A stretch of 64,000 nucleotides of DNA from Nonomuraea aurantiaca (GTDB lineage: Bacteria > Actinomycetota > Actinomycetes > Streptosporangiales > Streptosporangiaceae): assembly GCF_020215705.1 (NCBI RefSeq), contig NZ_JAIWNB010000016.1, forward strand, positions 207,605 to 271,604, written 5' to 3'. Shown here in pieces: positions 26,009-34,320 of the stretch. A program made the translations under genes and the position numbers. Under the pieces are notes generated by a model. It did no database searches and had not been told where the DNA came from. It saw only the letters and a program-made list of their open reading frames with translations. Numbering within the stretch: position 1 is the stretch's first letter; each line of letters starts with the position of its first letter.

Positions 26009-27233
26009 CGCGCTTCTCCAGATCCGCGAGCTGGTCGGCGCCGAGCCCGAGCCACTGGCGGTAGACGAGGGCGTTGTCCTGCCCGAGCGCGGGTCCGGTT
26101 CGCCAGACGTGTCCGGGTTTCTGGTGGAAGTGCGGCAGGGCGGCCTGCATGCGGACCGGCCCCAGGTCGGGGTCGTCGACGGTGATGATGTCGCCGCGTT
26201 CGGCGTACACGGGGTCGCCGGCGATGTCCTCGGCGGTGAAGACGCGGGAGGCGACCACCTCGGCGTCCGCGAACGCCTCCAGGCACTCGGCGGTCCCGCG
26301 CGCCGCCACCCATTCGCGCAGTCCCTGGTCCAGCCGTTCCCGGCCGGCGAGTTGCCGCTGCGTCGTGGCGTACTCCTCCTCGGGCAGGCCCAGGAGACGG
26401 ACGACGTTCAGGACCGAGCGGAGGGTCGCGGAGGTCACGGTGATCCAGTCGCCGTCGCCGGACAGGTAGGTGTTGATGACCGCGGCCGGCGCGACGGCCA
26501 GCTGGTTGCCGGACCTGCCGGGTACGACGCCGAGCTGGTCATGCGTGATGACCTGCCATTCGACCAGCCGGAACAGCGGCTCGAACAGGGCCAGGTCGAT
26601 CCACTCGCCGTCGAAGGCGGGGTCGTTGGCCCGCCGGTGCAGGGCGGCGAGCACGGCGTAGGCGCCCATCAGCCCGGTCACGGCGTCGCCGTGGGAGAAC
26701 CCGGTGTGCACGGGCGGCCCGTCGGGGAAGCCGGTCAGGTGCACCACGCCGCTCCTGGCCTCGCCGACCTTGCCGAAGCCCGGCGCGTCGGCCTGCGAGG
26801 AGGTCGCGCCGAATCCGGAGATCTGCAGCAGGACGGCCTTGGGGTTGATCCGATGCACGGCCTCCCAGTCCAGCTCCCAGGCTCGCAGCCGGCTCGCGCG
26901 CAGCGTGACGATCACGACGTCGGCCCAGGCCACGAGCCGGTGGGCCACCTGCCGGCCGTCGGGATCGTGCAGGTCCAGGGTGACGGAGCGCTTGTTCCGG
27001 CCCGCGACCTTGAACCACAGCGGTACGCCGTCGCGCGTCGGGCCCATGGCGCGGGCGGCGTCACCGAGGCCGGGGGGTTCGACGTGGATCACGTCGGCGC
27101 CCTGGTCGGCGAGCATGGACCCGGCCAGCGGCCCGGCGACCACATGGGCGAACTCCACCACTTTCAGACCACGCAACTGCCCTTGGCCGTGCTGCTGTTC
27201 GGTCGCCTGTTCGCTCGCCTGTTCGGTCGCCAC
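25998..27233 (-). CDS. CaiB/BaiF class III CoA-transferase
   Basis: A 411-residue family III CoA-transferase that moves CoA from a donor such as succinyl-CoA or acetyl-CoA to a carboxylic acid. The N-terminal Rossmann part has LKVVEFAHVVAGPLAGSMLA and GADVIHVEPPGLGDAAR. The catalytic Asp lies in TGFSHGDAVTGLMGAYAVLA (about residue 185), and RNKRSVTLDL is the CoA-binding segment. A Gln/Glu-rich leader (TEQASEQATEQQHGQGQ) precedes the domain. GTG 27233 is chosen because AAGGAG lies seven bases upstream. It precedes the CitE-like lyase in the same operon, after LysR. A 15-bp LysR-type box lies at 27317-27331. Confidence 0.9.
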   Translation of the reverse strand: MATEQASEQATEQQHGQGQLRGLKVVEFAHVVAGPLAGSMLADQGADVIHVEPPGLGDAARAMGPTRDGVPLWFKVAGRNKRSVTLDLHDPDGRQVAHRLVAWADVVIVTLRASRLRAWELDWEAVHRINPKAVLLQISGFGATSSQADAPGFGKVGEARSGVVHLTGFPDGPPVHTGFSHGDAVTGLMGAYAVLAALHRRANDPAFDGEWIDLALFEPLFRLVEWQVITHDQLGVVPGRSGNQLAVAPAAVINTYLSGDGDWITVTSATLRSVLNVVRLLGLPEEEYATTQRQLAGRERLDQGLREWVAARGTAECLEAFADAEVVASRVFTAEDIAGDPVYAERGDIITVDDPDLGPVRMQAALPHFHQKPGHVWRTGPALGQDNALVYRQWLGLGADQLADLEKRGVI

Positions 27234-27316
27234 GCATGAGCTCCTTCGCACTGTCCGGTGCTGTCATCCTGCCCAAGGCGAGAAATGCGGGTCCAGCACA
27301 AGAAGTCGATAAATTC

Positions 27317-27331
27317 ATGCTATTTACGCAT
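27317..27331. promoter_or_regulatory. LysR-type box before CoA-transferase gene
   Basis: ATGCTATTTACGCAT has the ATGC-N7-GCAT form (T-N11-A class) and overlaps the stop codon of the LysR gene. The same 15-bp form recurs at 28260-28274. It sits about 85 bp upstream of GTG 27233, an activation position. Confidence 0.65.
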
Positions 27332-28248
27332 TAACCCATCCAGGAGACACCCGGTGGCAGCTCCGTACGGAACTCTTCGAGCACATCCAGGAACGCGGCC
27401 GCCGCGAGCGGTAGCGTTCGGCGCGCTCGGACCACGACGTCCAGCCGCCGCTCCACCACGGGCCCGGTCAACCGGCGGTGCACGACGTGCCCCGGACCCA
27501 GGAGGGGCAGCACCAGAGCGGGCATCGCCGACACTCCGAGCCCGGCGGCGACCAGGCCGCCCACGGTCGCCACGTTGCTCGCCTCCGCCGCGGGCGTCAC
27601 GGCGGCGCCCGCCTGGGCGAACGCCGCGTCGGTGAGCCTGCGTACACTGGACTGCGGCCCGACGGCCAGGAACGGCTCGGCGGCCAGGTCCTCCCAGGTG
27701 ACCTCGTCACGCTCGGCGAGCGGGTGCCCCTCGGGCAGTACGGCGTGGAACTGGTCGCGGATCAGCGGACGATGGTCGAGCCGGTCCGGCGACGCGCCCA
27801 CCGTGGTGATCGCGAAGTCGGCGTCACCCGACAGCACCCTGCCGAGGACGGCCCGTTCGAGCCCGTCCATGATGCGGACCGCCACCCGCGGCCGCTGGCG
27901 CCGGAAGGCGGAGATCATGCGCGGCAGCAGCACCGCCGCGACCGAGGGCAGCGTGGCCACGGCCACCACGCCCGACTCGCCGAGCAGGTAGCGCCGCAGC
28001 TCCTTCATCCCCGACTCGTGAGCGCCGACGATCTGCTCGGCCACCCGCAGGGTCTCCAGGCCCGCCGCGGTGAGCTGGACGTTGCGGGTGTCGCGCTCCA
28101 GCAGGCGGGCATCGAGCACCCGTTCCAGGTCGGCGACCGCACGGCTCAGGGTCGACTGCGAGACGTGCAGGTGCGCCGCCGCGGCGGTGAAGCTCGCCGC
28201 CCTGGCCACGGCGACATAGGCGGCGAGTTGCCGGAGAGTAGCGTCCAT
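27331..28248 (-). CDS. LysR-family transcriptional regulator
   Basis: A 305-residue LysR regulator. The winged helix-turn-helix (about 5-65) reads LRQLAAYVAVARAASFTAAA and LHVSQSTLSRAVADLERVLD. The effector domain includes VAVATLPSVAAVLLPRMISA and VGGLVAAGLGVSAMPALVLP. It lies between the CoA-transferase/lyase genes, which it precedes on the same strand, and the divergent transporter-esterase operon. Matching operator boxes on both sides imply that it controls all five genes. The inducer is probably the transported acid or its CoA ester. Confidence 0.93.
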   Translation of the reverse strand: MDATLRQLAAYVAVARAASFTAAAAHLHVSQSTLSRAVADLERVLDARLLERDTRNVQLTAAGLETLRVAEQIVGAHESGMKELRRYLLGESGVVAVATLPSVAAVLLPRMISAFRRQRPRVAVRIMDGLERAVLGRVLSGDADFAITTVGASPDRLDHRPLIRDQFHAVLPEGHPLAERDEVTWEDLAAEPFLAVGPQSSVRRLTDAAFAQAGAAVTPAAEASNVATVGGLVAAGLGVSAMPALVLPLLGPGHVVHRRLTGPVVERRLDVVVRARRTLPLAAAAFLDVLEEFRTELPPGVSWMG

Positions 28249-28259
28249 GAGGCCAACCT

Positions 28260-28274
28260 ATGCACATACCGCAT
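28260..28274. promoter_or_regulatory. LysR-type box in the divergent LysR/CitMHS region
   Basis: ATGCACATACCGCAT matches the ATGC-N7-GCAT form of the box at 27317, and starts 12 bp before the LysR start codon. A second inverted repeat, TCCAC-N8-GTGGA, follows at 28282-28299 and may be the activation site for the CitMHS operon. Confidence 0.65.
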
Positions 28275-28351
28275 GGATAAATCCACTTTTGATGGTGGAC
28301 GTGAAAGGTCAGCGCTCGGAAACTTCTCCGTAACCCTCCGAAAGGACCTCG

Positions 28352-29674
28352 ATGATCGCGACCCTCGGCTTTCTCACCATCGGCCTGTTCCTGGTGCTCA
28401 CCATGACCAGGCGCGTCTCGGTCCTCACCGCGTTGGTGCTGGTCCCGGTGTTGCCAGCGCTTGCCGGCGGCTTCGGCGCCGAGATGGGTCCGATGATCCT
28501 CGCCGGGCTGGGCAAGGTGGCGCCCACCGGCATCATGATCGCTTTCGCGGTCCTGTACTTCAGCCTGATGATCGACACGGGGCTGTTCGACCCGCTGATC
28601 CGCGGCATCCTGCGCCTGGCCAAGGACGACCCACTGCGGATCGCCGTCGGCACGGCCGTCATCACGATGTGCGTGGCCCTGGACGGCGACGGCGCCTCGA
28701 CCTTCCTCATCACCGTCTCCGCCCTGCTGCCCGTCTACAAACGGCTGCGGATGAGCCCCCTGGTGCTCACCGGCGTCGTCTGCCTGGGCGCCGGCGTGAT
28801 GAACATGATCCCCTGGGGCGGCCCCACCGCGCGGGCGATGGCGGTGCTGAAGCTGGACAGCTCGCAGGTGTTCACCCCGGTCCTGCCCGCGATGGTCATC
28901 GGCATCGTCTGGGTGCTGGTGGCGTCGTACCTGATCGGCCTGCGCGAACGCCGTCGCCTCGGCACGGTGTCCCTGCCCGAGCCCACGCCGGAGCCCGCGG
29001 CCGAGTTCGTCGCCGGAGACGGGCCCGGGACGCCCCTTGCCCCGCCGCGCAGGCACCCGGCCCTGACCGTCTTCAACCTGGCGCTGACCGTCGCGCTGCT
29101 CGTCGGGCTCATCCTGCAGGTCATGCCGCTTCCGGTGCTGTTCGTGGTCGGGTTCGCCATCGCCGCGCTGGTCAACCACCCCTCCTGGGAGAAGCAGCAG
29201 GAACTGCTCGACAGGCACGCCAAGAGCGTCGTCCTGGTCACCACGATGATCTTCGCCGCGGGGGTCTTCACCGGAATCCTCACCGGGACCAAGATGATCA
29301 ACGAGATGGCCACCGCGTTCGTCGGCATCATCCCCGACTCCTTCGGCGGCCACCTGCCGGTGCTGGTCGCGATCACGGGCATGCCGCTCAGCCTGGTCTT
29401 CACCCCTGACGCCTACTACTTCGGCGTACTGCCCGTGCTCGCCCAGACGGCCGGTGGCTTCGGCATCGAGTCCGCCGAGGTCGCCAGGGCCGCCATCCTC
29501 GGCCAGATGACCACCGGCTTCCCGCTCAGCCCGCTCACCGCCGCGACGTTCATCCTGGTCGGGATGAGCGGCGTACAACTCGGCCAGCACCAGCGCTTCA
29601 TCTTCGGCTGGGCGTTCGCCACCACCCTGGTCATGACCGTGGCCGCGCTCCTGACCGGCGCCATCTCCCTCTGA
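28352..29674 (+). CDS. CitMHS-family carboxylate transporter
   Basis: A 440-residue membrane protein with about 11-12 helices of the CitM family, which imports citrate or related metal-chelated di/tricarboxylates with protons. Recognisable blocks are LTMTRRVSVLTALVLVPVLP, ALDGDGASTFLITVSALLPV, NMIPWGGPTARAMAVL and FTPDAYYFGVLPVLAQTAGG. GAAAGGAC precedes ATG 28352. It is the first gene of an operon with two exported esterases (gap 22 bp, then ATGA overlap). The linked CoA-transferase and lyase suggest that the acid is then activated and cleaved inside the cell. Confidence 0.92.
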   Translation: MIATLGFLTIGLFLVLTMTRRVSVLTALVLVPVLPALAGGFGAEMGPMILAGLGKVAPTGIMIAFAVLYFSLMIDTGLFDPLIRGILRLAKDDPLRIAVGTAVITMCVALDGDGASTFLITVSALLPVYKRLRMSPLVLTGVVCLGAGVMNMIPWGGPTARAMAVLKLDSSQVFTPVLPAMVIGIVWVLVASYLIGLRERRRLGTVSLPEPTPEPAAEFVAGDGPGTPLAPPRRHPALTVFNLALTVALLVGLILQVMPLPVLFVVGFAIAALVNHPSWEKQQELLDRHAKSVVLVTTMIFAAGVFTGILTGTKMINEMATAFVGIIPDSFGGHLPVLVAITGMPLSLVFTPDAYYFGVLPVLAQTAGGFGIESAEVARAAILGQMTTGFPLSPLTAATFILVGMSGVQLGQHQRFIFGWAFATTLVMTVAALLTGAISL

Positions 29675-29696
29675 CCGCGCGAGGAGCACCCCCCTC

Positions 29697-31226
29697 ATGA
29701 AGTACGGCAGAATCGCCGCCGCGCTGTCCGCCCTGTCCGCCCTCGTGGCAGCGCCCACCCCCGCGCACGCTGACACTGTGCTGCCCTCGGATCGCTTCTT
29801 CTCCTACGACCGGCCCGCCTCGTACGGCGTGCACACCGAGCGGGTCTCGGTGCCCCTGCGCGACGGCAGCCACCTGGCCTGCGACCTGCACCGGCCCGCC
29901 GGCCCCGACGGCAGGCCCGCCGACGGCCGCTTCCCCGGCATCGTCTACGACTACAACGCCTACGACCAGCTGCAGCCACAGGGCCAGGCGGCGGCCTTCT
30001 TCGTCACCCGCGGCTACACCGCCGCCGTGTGCAACGTCCGCGGCACGGGCGCCTCACCTGGGCGCCTCGACCCGTTCAGCGCGCAGGAGCAACGCGACAA
30101 CTACGACCTCATCGAGTGGCTGGCGGCCCAGCCCTGGTCCACCGGCAAGATCGGGCAGACCGGTGTCAGCTACGGCGGCCACACCTCCCTCCTGGTCGCG
30201 GTGAACAAGCCGCCCCACCTGGCCGCGATCATCCCCGTCGACGGAATCAGCGACTGGTACGAGAACACCATCTATCGCGGCGGCATCTACTCGGCCAGGA
30301 TCCGGGACTGGCAGCGCGCCGTCGCGCCCGACACCCTGGTGACCTACGCCGAGCACCCGCTCTACGACGACTACTGGCGAGAGCGCAGCGTCAAGGCCCG
30401 CTGGAAGAACCTGGACGTCCCGGTCCTGGAGATCGCCGGATGGTACGACAGATACCGGGCCGCCATGGTGGCGAACTTCCAGGCCCGCCCGAAGAACGTC
30501 TGGCTGGTCGCCGGCCCCTGGCAGCACGGCTGGCCGTCGGGCCAGCCCGCCGACATCGGCAACGGCGCCTACCTCGCCTGGTGGGACCACTGGCTCGCCG
30601 GCCGCACCGACGCGCCGCTGCCCGCCGCCAAGGTGACCTCCTACCAGGTTCCGAGCACCGGCTGGCAGCAGTTCGCGACCTGGCCCCCTGCCAGGACCCG
30701 GCAGACCCGGCTCGGCCTGGGCGCCGACGGCACGCTGACGACAGGATGGAGCAAGCCGGCCACCCTCGCCTTCACCGTCAACACCGAGACGACCCCCGCG
30801 ACCCCGGACGAGCGGCTCACCTTCCAGACGCGGCCCTACCAGCAGGACACCGTCCTGGGCGGCGACGTCATCGCGAAGGTACGCGCCGCATTCAGCGCCA
30901 CCGACGGCAACATCGCGGTCGTGGTCGAGGACGTCGCCCCCGACGGTACGGCCGGCCGCATCACCCAGGGCTGGCTGAAGGCGAGCCACCGGTTCGGTCA
31001 CGAACGCGCCGTCCCCGTCCGGCCGGGCAAGACCTACGACCTGGAGATCCGCACCTGGCCGACCCACTACCGGCTGAGCGCCGGTCACAGCCTCCGGGTG
31101 ACCGTGTCCAGCGACGACCATCCCGAGATCGACTCCGACGCCCCGGCGGGCCGGGTCCAGCTGCGCGTGGGATCCGGCGGCACCGAAATCCGGCTCGGCA
31201 CGCTCACGGGGAAGGACGTCCGATGA
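29697..31226 (+). CDS. Exported CocE/NonD-type hydrolase (S15 family)
   Basis: A 509-residue alpha/beta hydrolase of the X-Pro dipeptidyl-peptidase/cocaine-esterase family. The signal peptide is about residues 1-25 (GRIAAALSALSALVAAPTPAHA). The catalytic serine is in GVSYGGHTSLL (about 160), the acid in LEIAGWYDRY and the base in AGPWQHGW. The C-terminal jelly-roll starts near 340 (LTFQTRPYQQDTVLGGDVIA). Members hydrolyse esters or amides of small acyl groups. Export and position between CitMHS and a tannase-type esterase suggest that it frees an acid from a plant ester outside the cell; this is inference. Confidence 0.88.
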   Translation: MKYGRIAAALSALSALVAAPTPAHADTVLPSDRFFSYDRPASYGVHTERVSVPLRDGSHLACDLHRPAGPDGRPADGRFPGIVYDYNAYDQLQPQGQAAAFFVTRGYTAAVCNVRGTGASPGRLDPFSAQEQRDNYDLIEWLAAQPWSTGKIGQTGVSYGGHTSLLVAVNKPPHLAAIIPVDGISDWYENTIYRGGIYSARIRDWQRAVAPDTLVTYAEHPLYDDYWRERSVKARWKNLDVPVLEIAGWYDRYRAAMVANFQARPKNVWLVAGPWQHGWPSGQPADIGNGAYLAWWDHWLAGRTDAPLPAAKVTSYQVPSTGWQQFATWPPARTRQTRLGLGADGTLTTGWSKPATLAFTVNTETTPATPDERLTFQTRPYQQDTVLGGDVIAKVRAAFSATDGNIAVVVEDVAPDGTAGRITQGWLKASHRFGHERAVPVRPGKTYDLEIRTWPTHYRLSAGHSLRVTVSSDDHPEIDSDAPAGRVQLRVGSGGTEIRLGTLTGKDVR

Positions 31227-32836
31227 CCCGGCTCAGGACGCCCGCTGGGAAGAACGCCCGCCTGCCCCACCTCGGGAGGCTCGTGGCCGCGATCGCCGCC
31301 GTACTGTCGATGGCGATCCCCCTGAACGCGCGGCCATCCGCCGCGTCTGTGACGGCGGCCGAGAGCGGGACGTGCGAGGGCCTGACCGCCATGACGCTGC
31401 CCGACGCGACCGTCACCCTCGCCGAATCGGTACCGGCGGGCAGATACACCTCCCCCGACGGCCGGGTCCTGCCGTCCGTGCCCGCCTTCTGCCGCGTCCA
31501 CGGCGTCGCCAAGCCGGTGCCGAACTCCAGCATCGGCTTCGAGGTGTGGATCCCTCAGCAGGGGTGGAACCAGCGCCTGCTGATGTTCGGCAACGGCGGA
31601 TACAGCTCGGCCATCGACTTCCCGTCCATGGGCGGCCTCGCGCTGTCGGCCGGGTACGCCACCGTCGGCACCGACACCGGGCACACCGGTGACGACCCTG
31701 ACGTGTTCCGCCAGGGCGCCGCCAATCCGGAGATCATCGTCGACTGGGGCCACCGCGCGGTCCACGAGACGATCGTCAACGCCAAGCCGATCGTCGAGGC
31801 GTACACCGGCGCCAAGCCGCGCTACTCCTATTTCATCGGCTGCTCCACCGGCGGCCACCAGGCGCTGATGGAGGCCCAGCGCTACCCGGACGACTTCGAC
31901 GGCATCGTGGCCGGCGCCCCGGGGAACAACCGCGTCGCGCTCAACGCCGGCTTCCTCTGGCAGTTCCTCCGCAATCACACCCCTGGAAGCACCTCTGACC
32001 CGATCGTCCCGGCGGCCAAGCTGCCGCTGCTGACGAGCGCGGCCGTCAAGCGGTGCCGGGGCGGAGACGGCGGCCTGGCGACCGACGACTTCCTCACCGA
32101 TCCGCGACGCTGCTCCTTCGATCCCGCCTCGCTCCGCTGTCCCGCCGGCGACGCCCCCACCTGTCTGACCAAGCGCCAGGTACAGGCGTTGCGGGAGATG
32201 TACGCGGGCGCCCGCGACCCGCGTACCGGCGAGCAGATCTACCCCGGCTGGCCGGTGGGCAGCGAAGCACCCGTGGTGGACGCGGCGGGCACCGTGCGGG
32301 TGGGCTGGAGCGCGTACTGGGGCACCACCGAGCCGGCGCGGGCGAACTTCTGGCGCTACTGGGTCTTCAACGATCCGAACTGGAACTGGTGGACCTTCGA
32401 CTTCCACCGCGACCTGCGCCTGGCCCAGAAGAAGCTCGGCCCGATCATCAACGCCACCGACCCGGACCTGAGGCCGTTCCGGCGCAGTGGCGGCAAGCTC
32501 ATCATGTACACGGGCTGGGCCGACCCGGTCGTCTCCGCCCACGACACCATCGACTACTTCCGCCAGGTGGTTCGCGCCACCTCCGGCGAGCGTCAGCCGG
32601 GCAGCGCGGCGGTCGCGCGGACGCGGGAGTTCGCCCGGCTGTTCATGGTCCCCGGCATGGCCCACTGCGGCGGCGGCCCCGGCCCGAACGTCTTCGACAA
32701 GCTGACCCCGATCGTGAACTGGGTCGAGCGCGGAGCGGCGCCCGCCGAGATCGTCGCGACGAAGTACGTACACGACAACCCGGCGGACGGCGTCGCGATG
32801 ACCCGTCCCCTCAGACCCTTCACGTGTCAGCCGTAG
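31223..32836 (+). CDS. Exported tannase/feruloyl esterase family protein
   Basis: A 537-residue secreted esterase. The signal peptide runs to about residue 45 (LVAAIAAVLSMAIPLNARPSA). The tannase fold has the nucleophile in FIGCSTGGHQAL (about 213), the acid Asp in MYTGWADPVV (about 430) and the base in VPGMAHCGGGPGP (about 480), where Cys residues flank Ser and His as in fungal tannases. The start overlaps the preceding stop (ATGA), so expression is coupled. The family cleaves galloyl, feruloyl and similar aromatic acyl esters. With CitMHS next to it, a hydroxycinnamoyl or galloyl ester of a hydroxy acid is a plausible substrate. Confidence 0.92.
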   Translation: MTRLRTPAGKNARLPHLGRLVAAIAAVLSMAIPLNARPSAASVTAAESGTCEGLTAMTLPDATVTLAESVPAGRYTSPDGRVLPSVPAFCRVHGVAKPVPNSSIGFEVWIPQQGWNQRLLMFGNGGYSSAIDFPSMGGLALSAGYATVGTDTGHTGDDPDVFRQGAANPEIIVDWGHRAVHETIVNAKPIVEAYTGAKPRYSYFIGCSTGGHQALMEAQRYPDDFDGIVAGAPGNNRVALNAGFLWQFLRNHTPGSTSDPIVPAAKLPLLTSAAVKRCRGGDGGLATDDFLTDPRRCSFDPASLRCPAGDAPTCLTKRQVQALREMYAGARDPRTGEQIYPGWPVGSEAPVVDAAGTVRVGWSAYWGTTEPARANFWRYWVFNDPNWNWWTFDFHRDLRLAQKKLGPIINATDPDLRPFRRSGGKLIMYTGWADPVVSAHDTIDYFRQVVRATSGERQPGSAAVARTREFARLFMVPGMAHCGGGPGPNVFDKLTPIVNWVERGAAPAEIVATKYVHDNPADGVAMTRPLRPFTCQP

Positions 32837-32846
32837 CGGACGGAGG

Positions 32847-34118
32847 TCAGCCGATACGGATCGGGAGGGTCCGCGGCCCGCGGACCTGGCCCGCCGCCCA
32901 GGTCACGGCGGCCGGGTCGGCCAGGCTGAAGTCCGGGAACCGCTCCAGCCACACCTCGAGCGCGACCCGCAGCTCCATGCGCGCCAGGTGCGACCCCACA
33001 CAGCGGTGAATGCCCAGGCCGAACGCGACGTGCCGGTTGACCTCACGGTCGATGACGACCTCGCCCGCCCGGTCGAACTGCGCCGGATCGCGGTTGGCCG
33101 CCGGGAACGACAGCAGAACCCAGTCGTCGGCCTTCATGTCGCCGCCACGCCAGTGCATGTCCTGCTTGACCAGCCGGGCCATCGTGACCGGCGCGTACGC
33201 CCGCAGGAACTCCTCCATCGCGGTCGGCAGCAGCGCCGGCTCGGCGACCAGGCGCTCACGGTCGGCGGGGGTCTTCGCCAGGTGCCACAGCGACGCGCCG
33301 ATCGCGCTCCAGGTCGTGTCGATACCGGCGATGAGCAGCAGCGCCATCGTGCCCGCCACGTGGGACGGGTCGAGCTTGTTGCCGTCGAGCTCGGCGTCGA
33401 TCAGGTAGCTGGTGAGGTCGTCGCGCGGGTGCTCGACGTGTTCGCGGATCTGCACGAGCAGGTAGTCGAACAGCTGCTGCGAACGGGCGAACCGTTCCTC
33501 CGGCGGCAGGTTGATGCCTTCGAGGGCGTTCTCGACGAACTCCCGGAACTGCGGCCCGTCCTCGGGCGGAAAGCCGAGCATCTCGGCGATGACCCGCATC
33601 GGGATGTGCTGGGCGTAGTCGGCGGCGGCGTCGACGACGTCCTGCCCCGCCATCGCGTCGATGAGCGCGTGGCAGTACGCCCTGGTCCCCGCCTCCCGCT
33701 TGGCCACCGCGGACTTGGTGAACGCCGGCAGCAGCAGCTTGCGCGCGTGGTGGTGGAAGGGCGGGTCGGAGGAGATCGGCGGCGCGGTGCCCACCGGGGC
33801 CAGCTCGACGGGCGGCCTGAAGTTGCTCATGATGATCGCCCGGGACGAGAAATGCTCGGTGTCGTAGGCGATGGCCGCGACGTCCTCGTAGCGGGTCGGC
33901 AGCCACCCGCCGCCGAACCGCTCGGTGTGCGCGATCGGGCAGCGCTGCCGCAGCTCGTCCTGGATGGGGTACGGGTCGGCCGCCCACTCCGGCTCGGCGT
34001 GGGAGAAATCGGTCGCCCAGTCCGAGACGGGGCCGGTGATGACCTCGTTACGGGAACCCAGGGGCGGCTCTTCCAGAGCTTCCCGGTAATCCTGGTTGAA
34101 GCGGTCGTCCACGGTCAT
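32847..34118 (-). CDS. Cytochrome P450
   Basis: A 423-residue soluble bacterial P450 monooxygenase. The oxygen-binding I-helix motif is LLIAGIDTTWSAIG, the ExxR motif is MEEFLRAYAP, and the haem Cys lies in FGLGIHRCVGSHLARME. It is downstream of a [3Fe-4S] ferredoxin and a TetR gene on the same strand (gap 10 bp from the ferredoxin stop). The ferredoxin is therefore its likely electron donor; no reductase is present here. The sequence resembles CYP families acting on small terpenoids or aromatics, but the substrate is not determinable. The stop is 10 bp from that of the convergent tannase-type gene. Confidence 0.95.
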   Translation of the reverse strand: MTVDDRFNQDYREALEEPPLGSRNEVITGPVSDWATDFSHAEPEWAADPYPIQDELRQRCPIAHTERFGGGWLPTRYEDVAAIAYDTEHFSSRAIIMSNFRPPVELAPVGTAPPISSDPPFHHHARKLLLPAFTKSAVAKREAGTRAYCHALIDAMAGQDVVDAAADYAQHIPMRVIAEMLGFPPEDGPQFREFVENALEGINLPPEERFARSQQLFDYLLVQIREHVEHPRDDLTSYLIDAELDGNKLDPSHVAGTMALLLIAGIDTTWSAIGASLWHLAKTPADRERLVAEPALLPTAMEEFLRAYAPVTMARLVKQDMHWRGGDMKADDWVLLSFPAANRDPAQFDRAGEVVIDREVNRHVAFGLGIHRCVGSHLARMELRVALEVWLERFPDFSLADPAAVTWAAGQVRGPRTLPIRIG

Positions 34119-34128
34119 GTCTATGCTC

Positions 34129-34320
34129 CTAGAGGATCTCGATCGCTCGTTCGGGACAGTTGGACACCGCCAGGCGCGCCGCGCGCTCGTCGTCCGGGGG
34201 CACGATCCCCTCGCCGATCACCTGCCCGTAGCCCTCGTCGTCCTCGCCGAACAGGTCGGGGGCGAGGTCGTAGCAGCGACCATGCCCCTGACAGCGCTCG
34301 GAGTCGATCCGCACTTTCAC
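34129..34320 (-). CDS. [3Fe-4S] ferredoxin for P450
   Basis: A 63-residue ferredoxin with RCQGHGRCYDLAPDLF and NCPERAIEI. The first cluster motif is C-x5-C with the third Cys near the C terminus, giving the three ligands of a [3Fe-4S] cluster as in P450 partners. GTG 34320 overlaps the TetR stop (GTGA), and AGGGGAG lies about eight bases upstream, inside the TetR 3' end. Confidence 0.95.
   Translation of the reverse strand: MKVRIDSERCQGHGRCYDLAPDLFGEDDEGYGQVIGEGIVPPDDERAARLAVSNCPERAIEIL

Noticed and set aside
25094..27233. Classical citrate lyase operon
   Set aside because: Only a CitE-like subunit is present; the alpha and gamma subunits and the ligase are absent, and a class III CoA-transferase takes their place.
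27478..29409. 643-codon plus-strand frame across LysR and CitMHS, and the 650-codon minus frame 27824-29776
   Set aside because: Both overlap genes with clear domains (LysR, CitMHS) and show compositional shadow sequence only.
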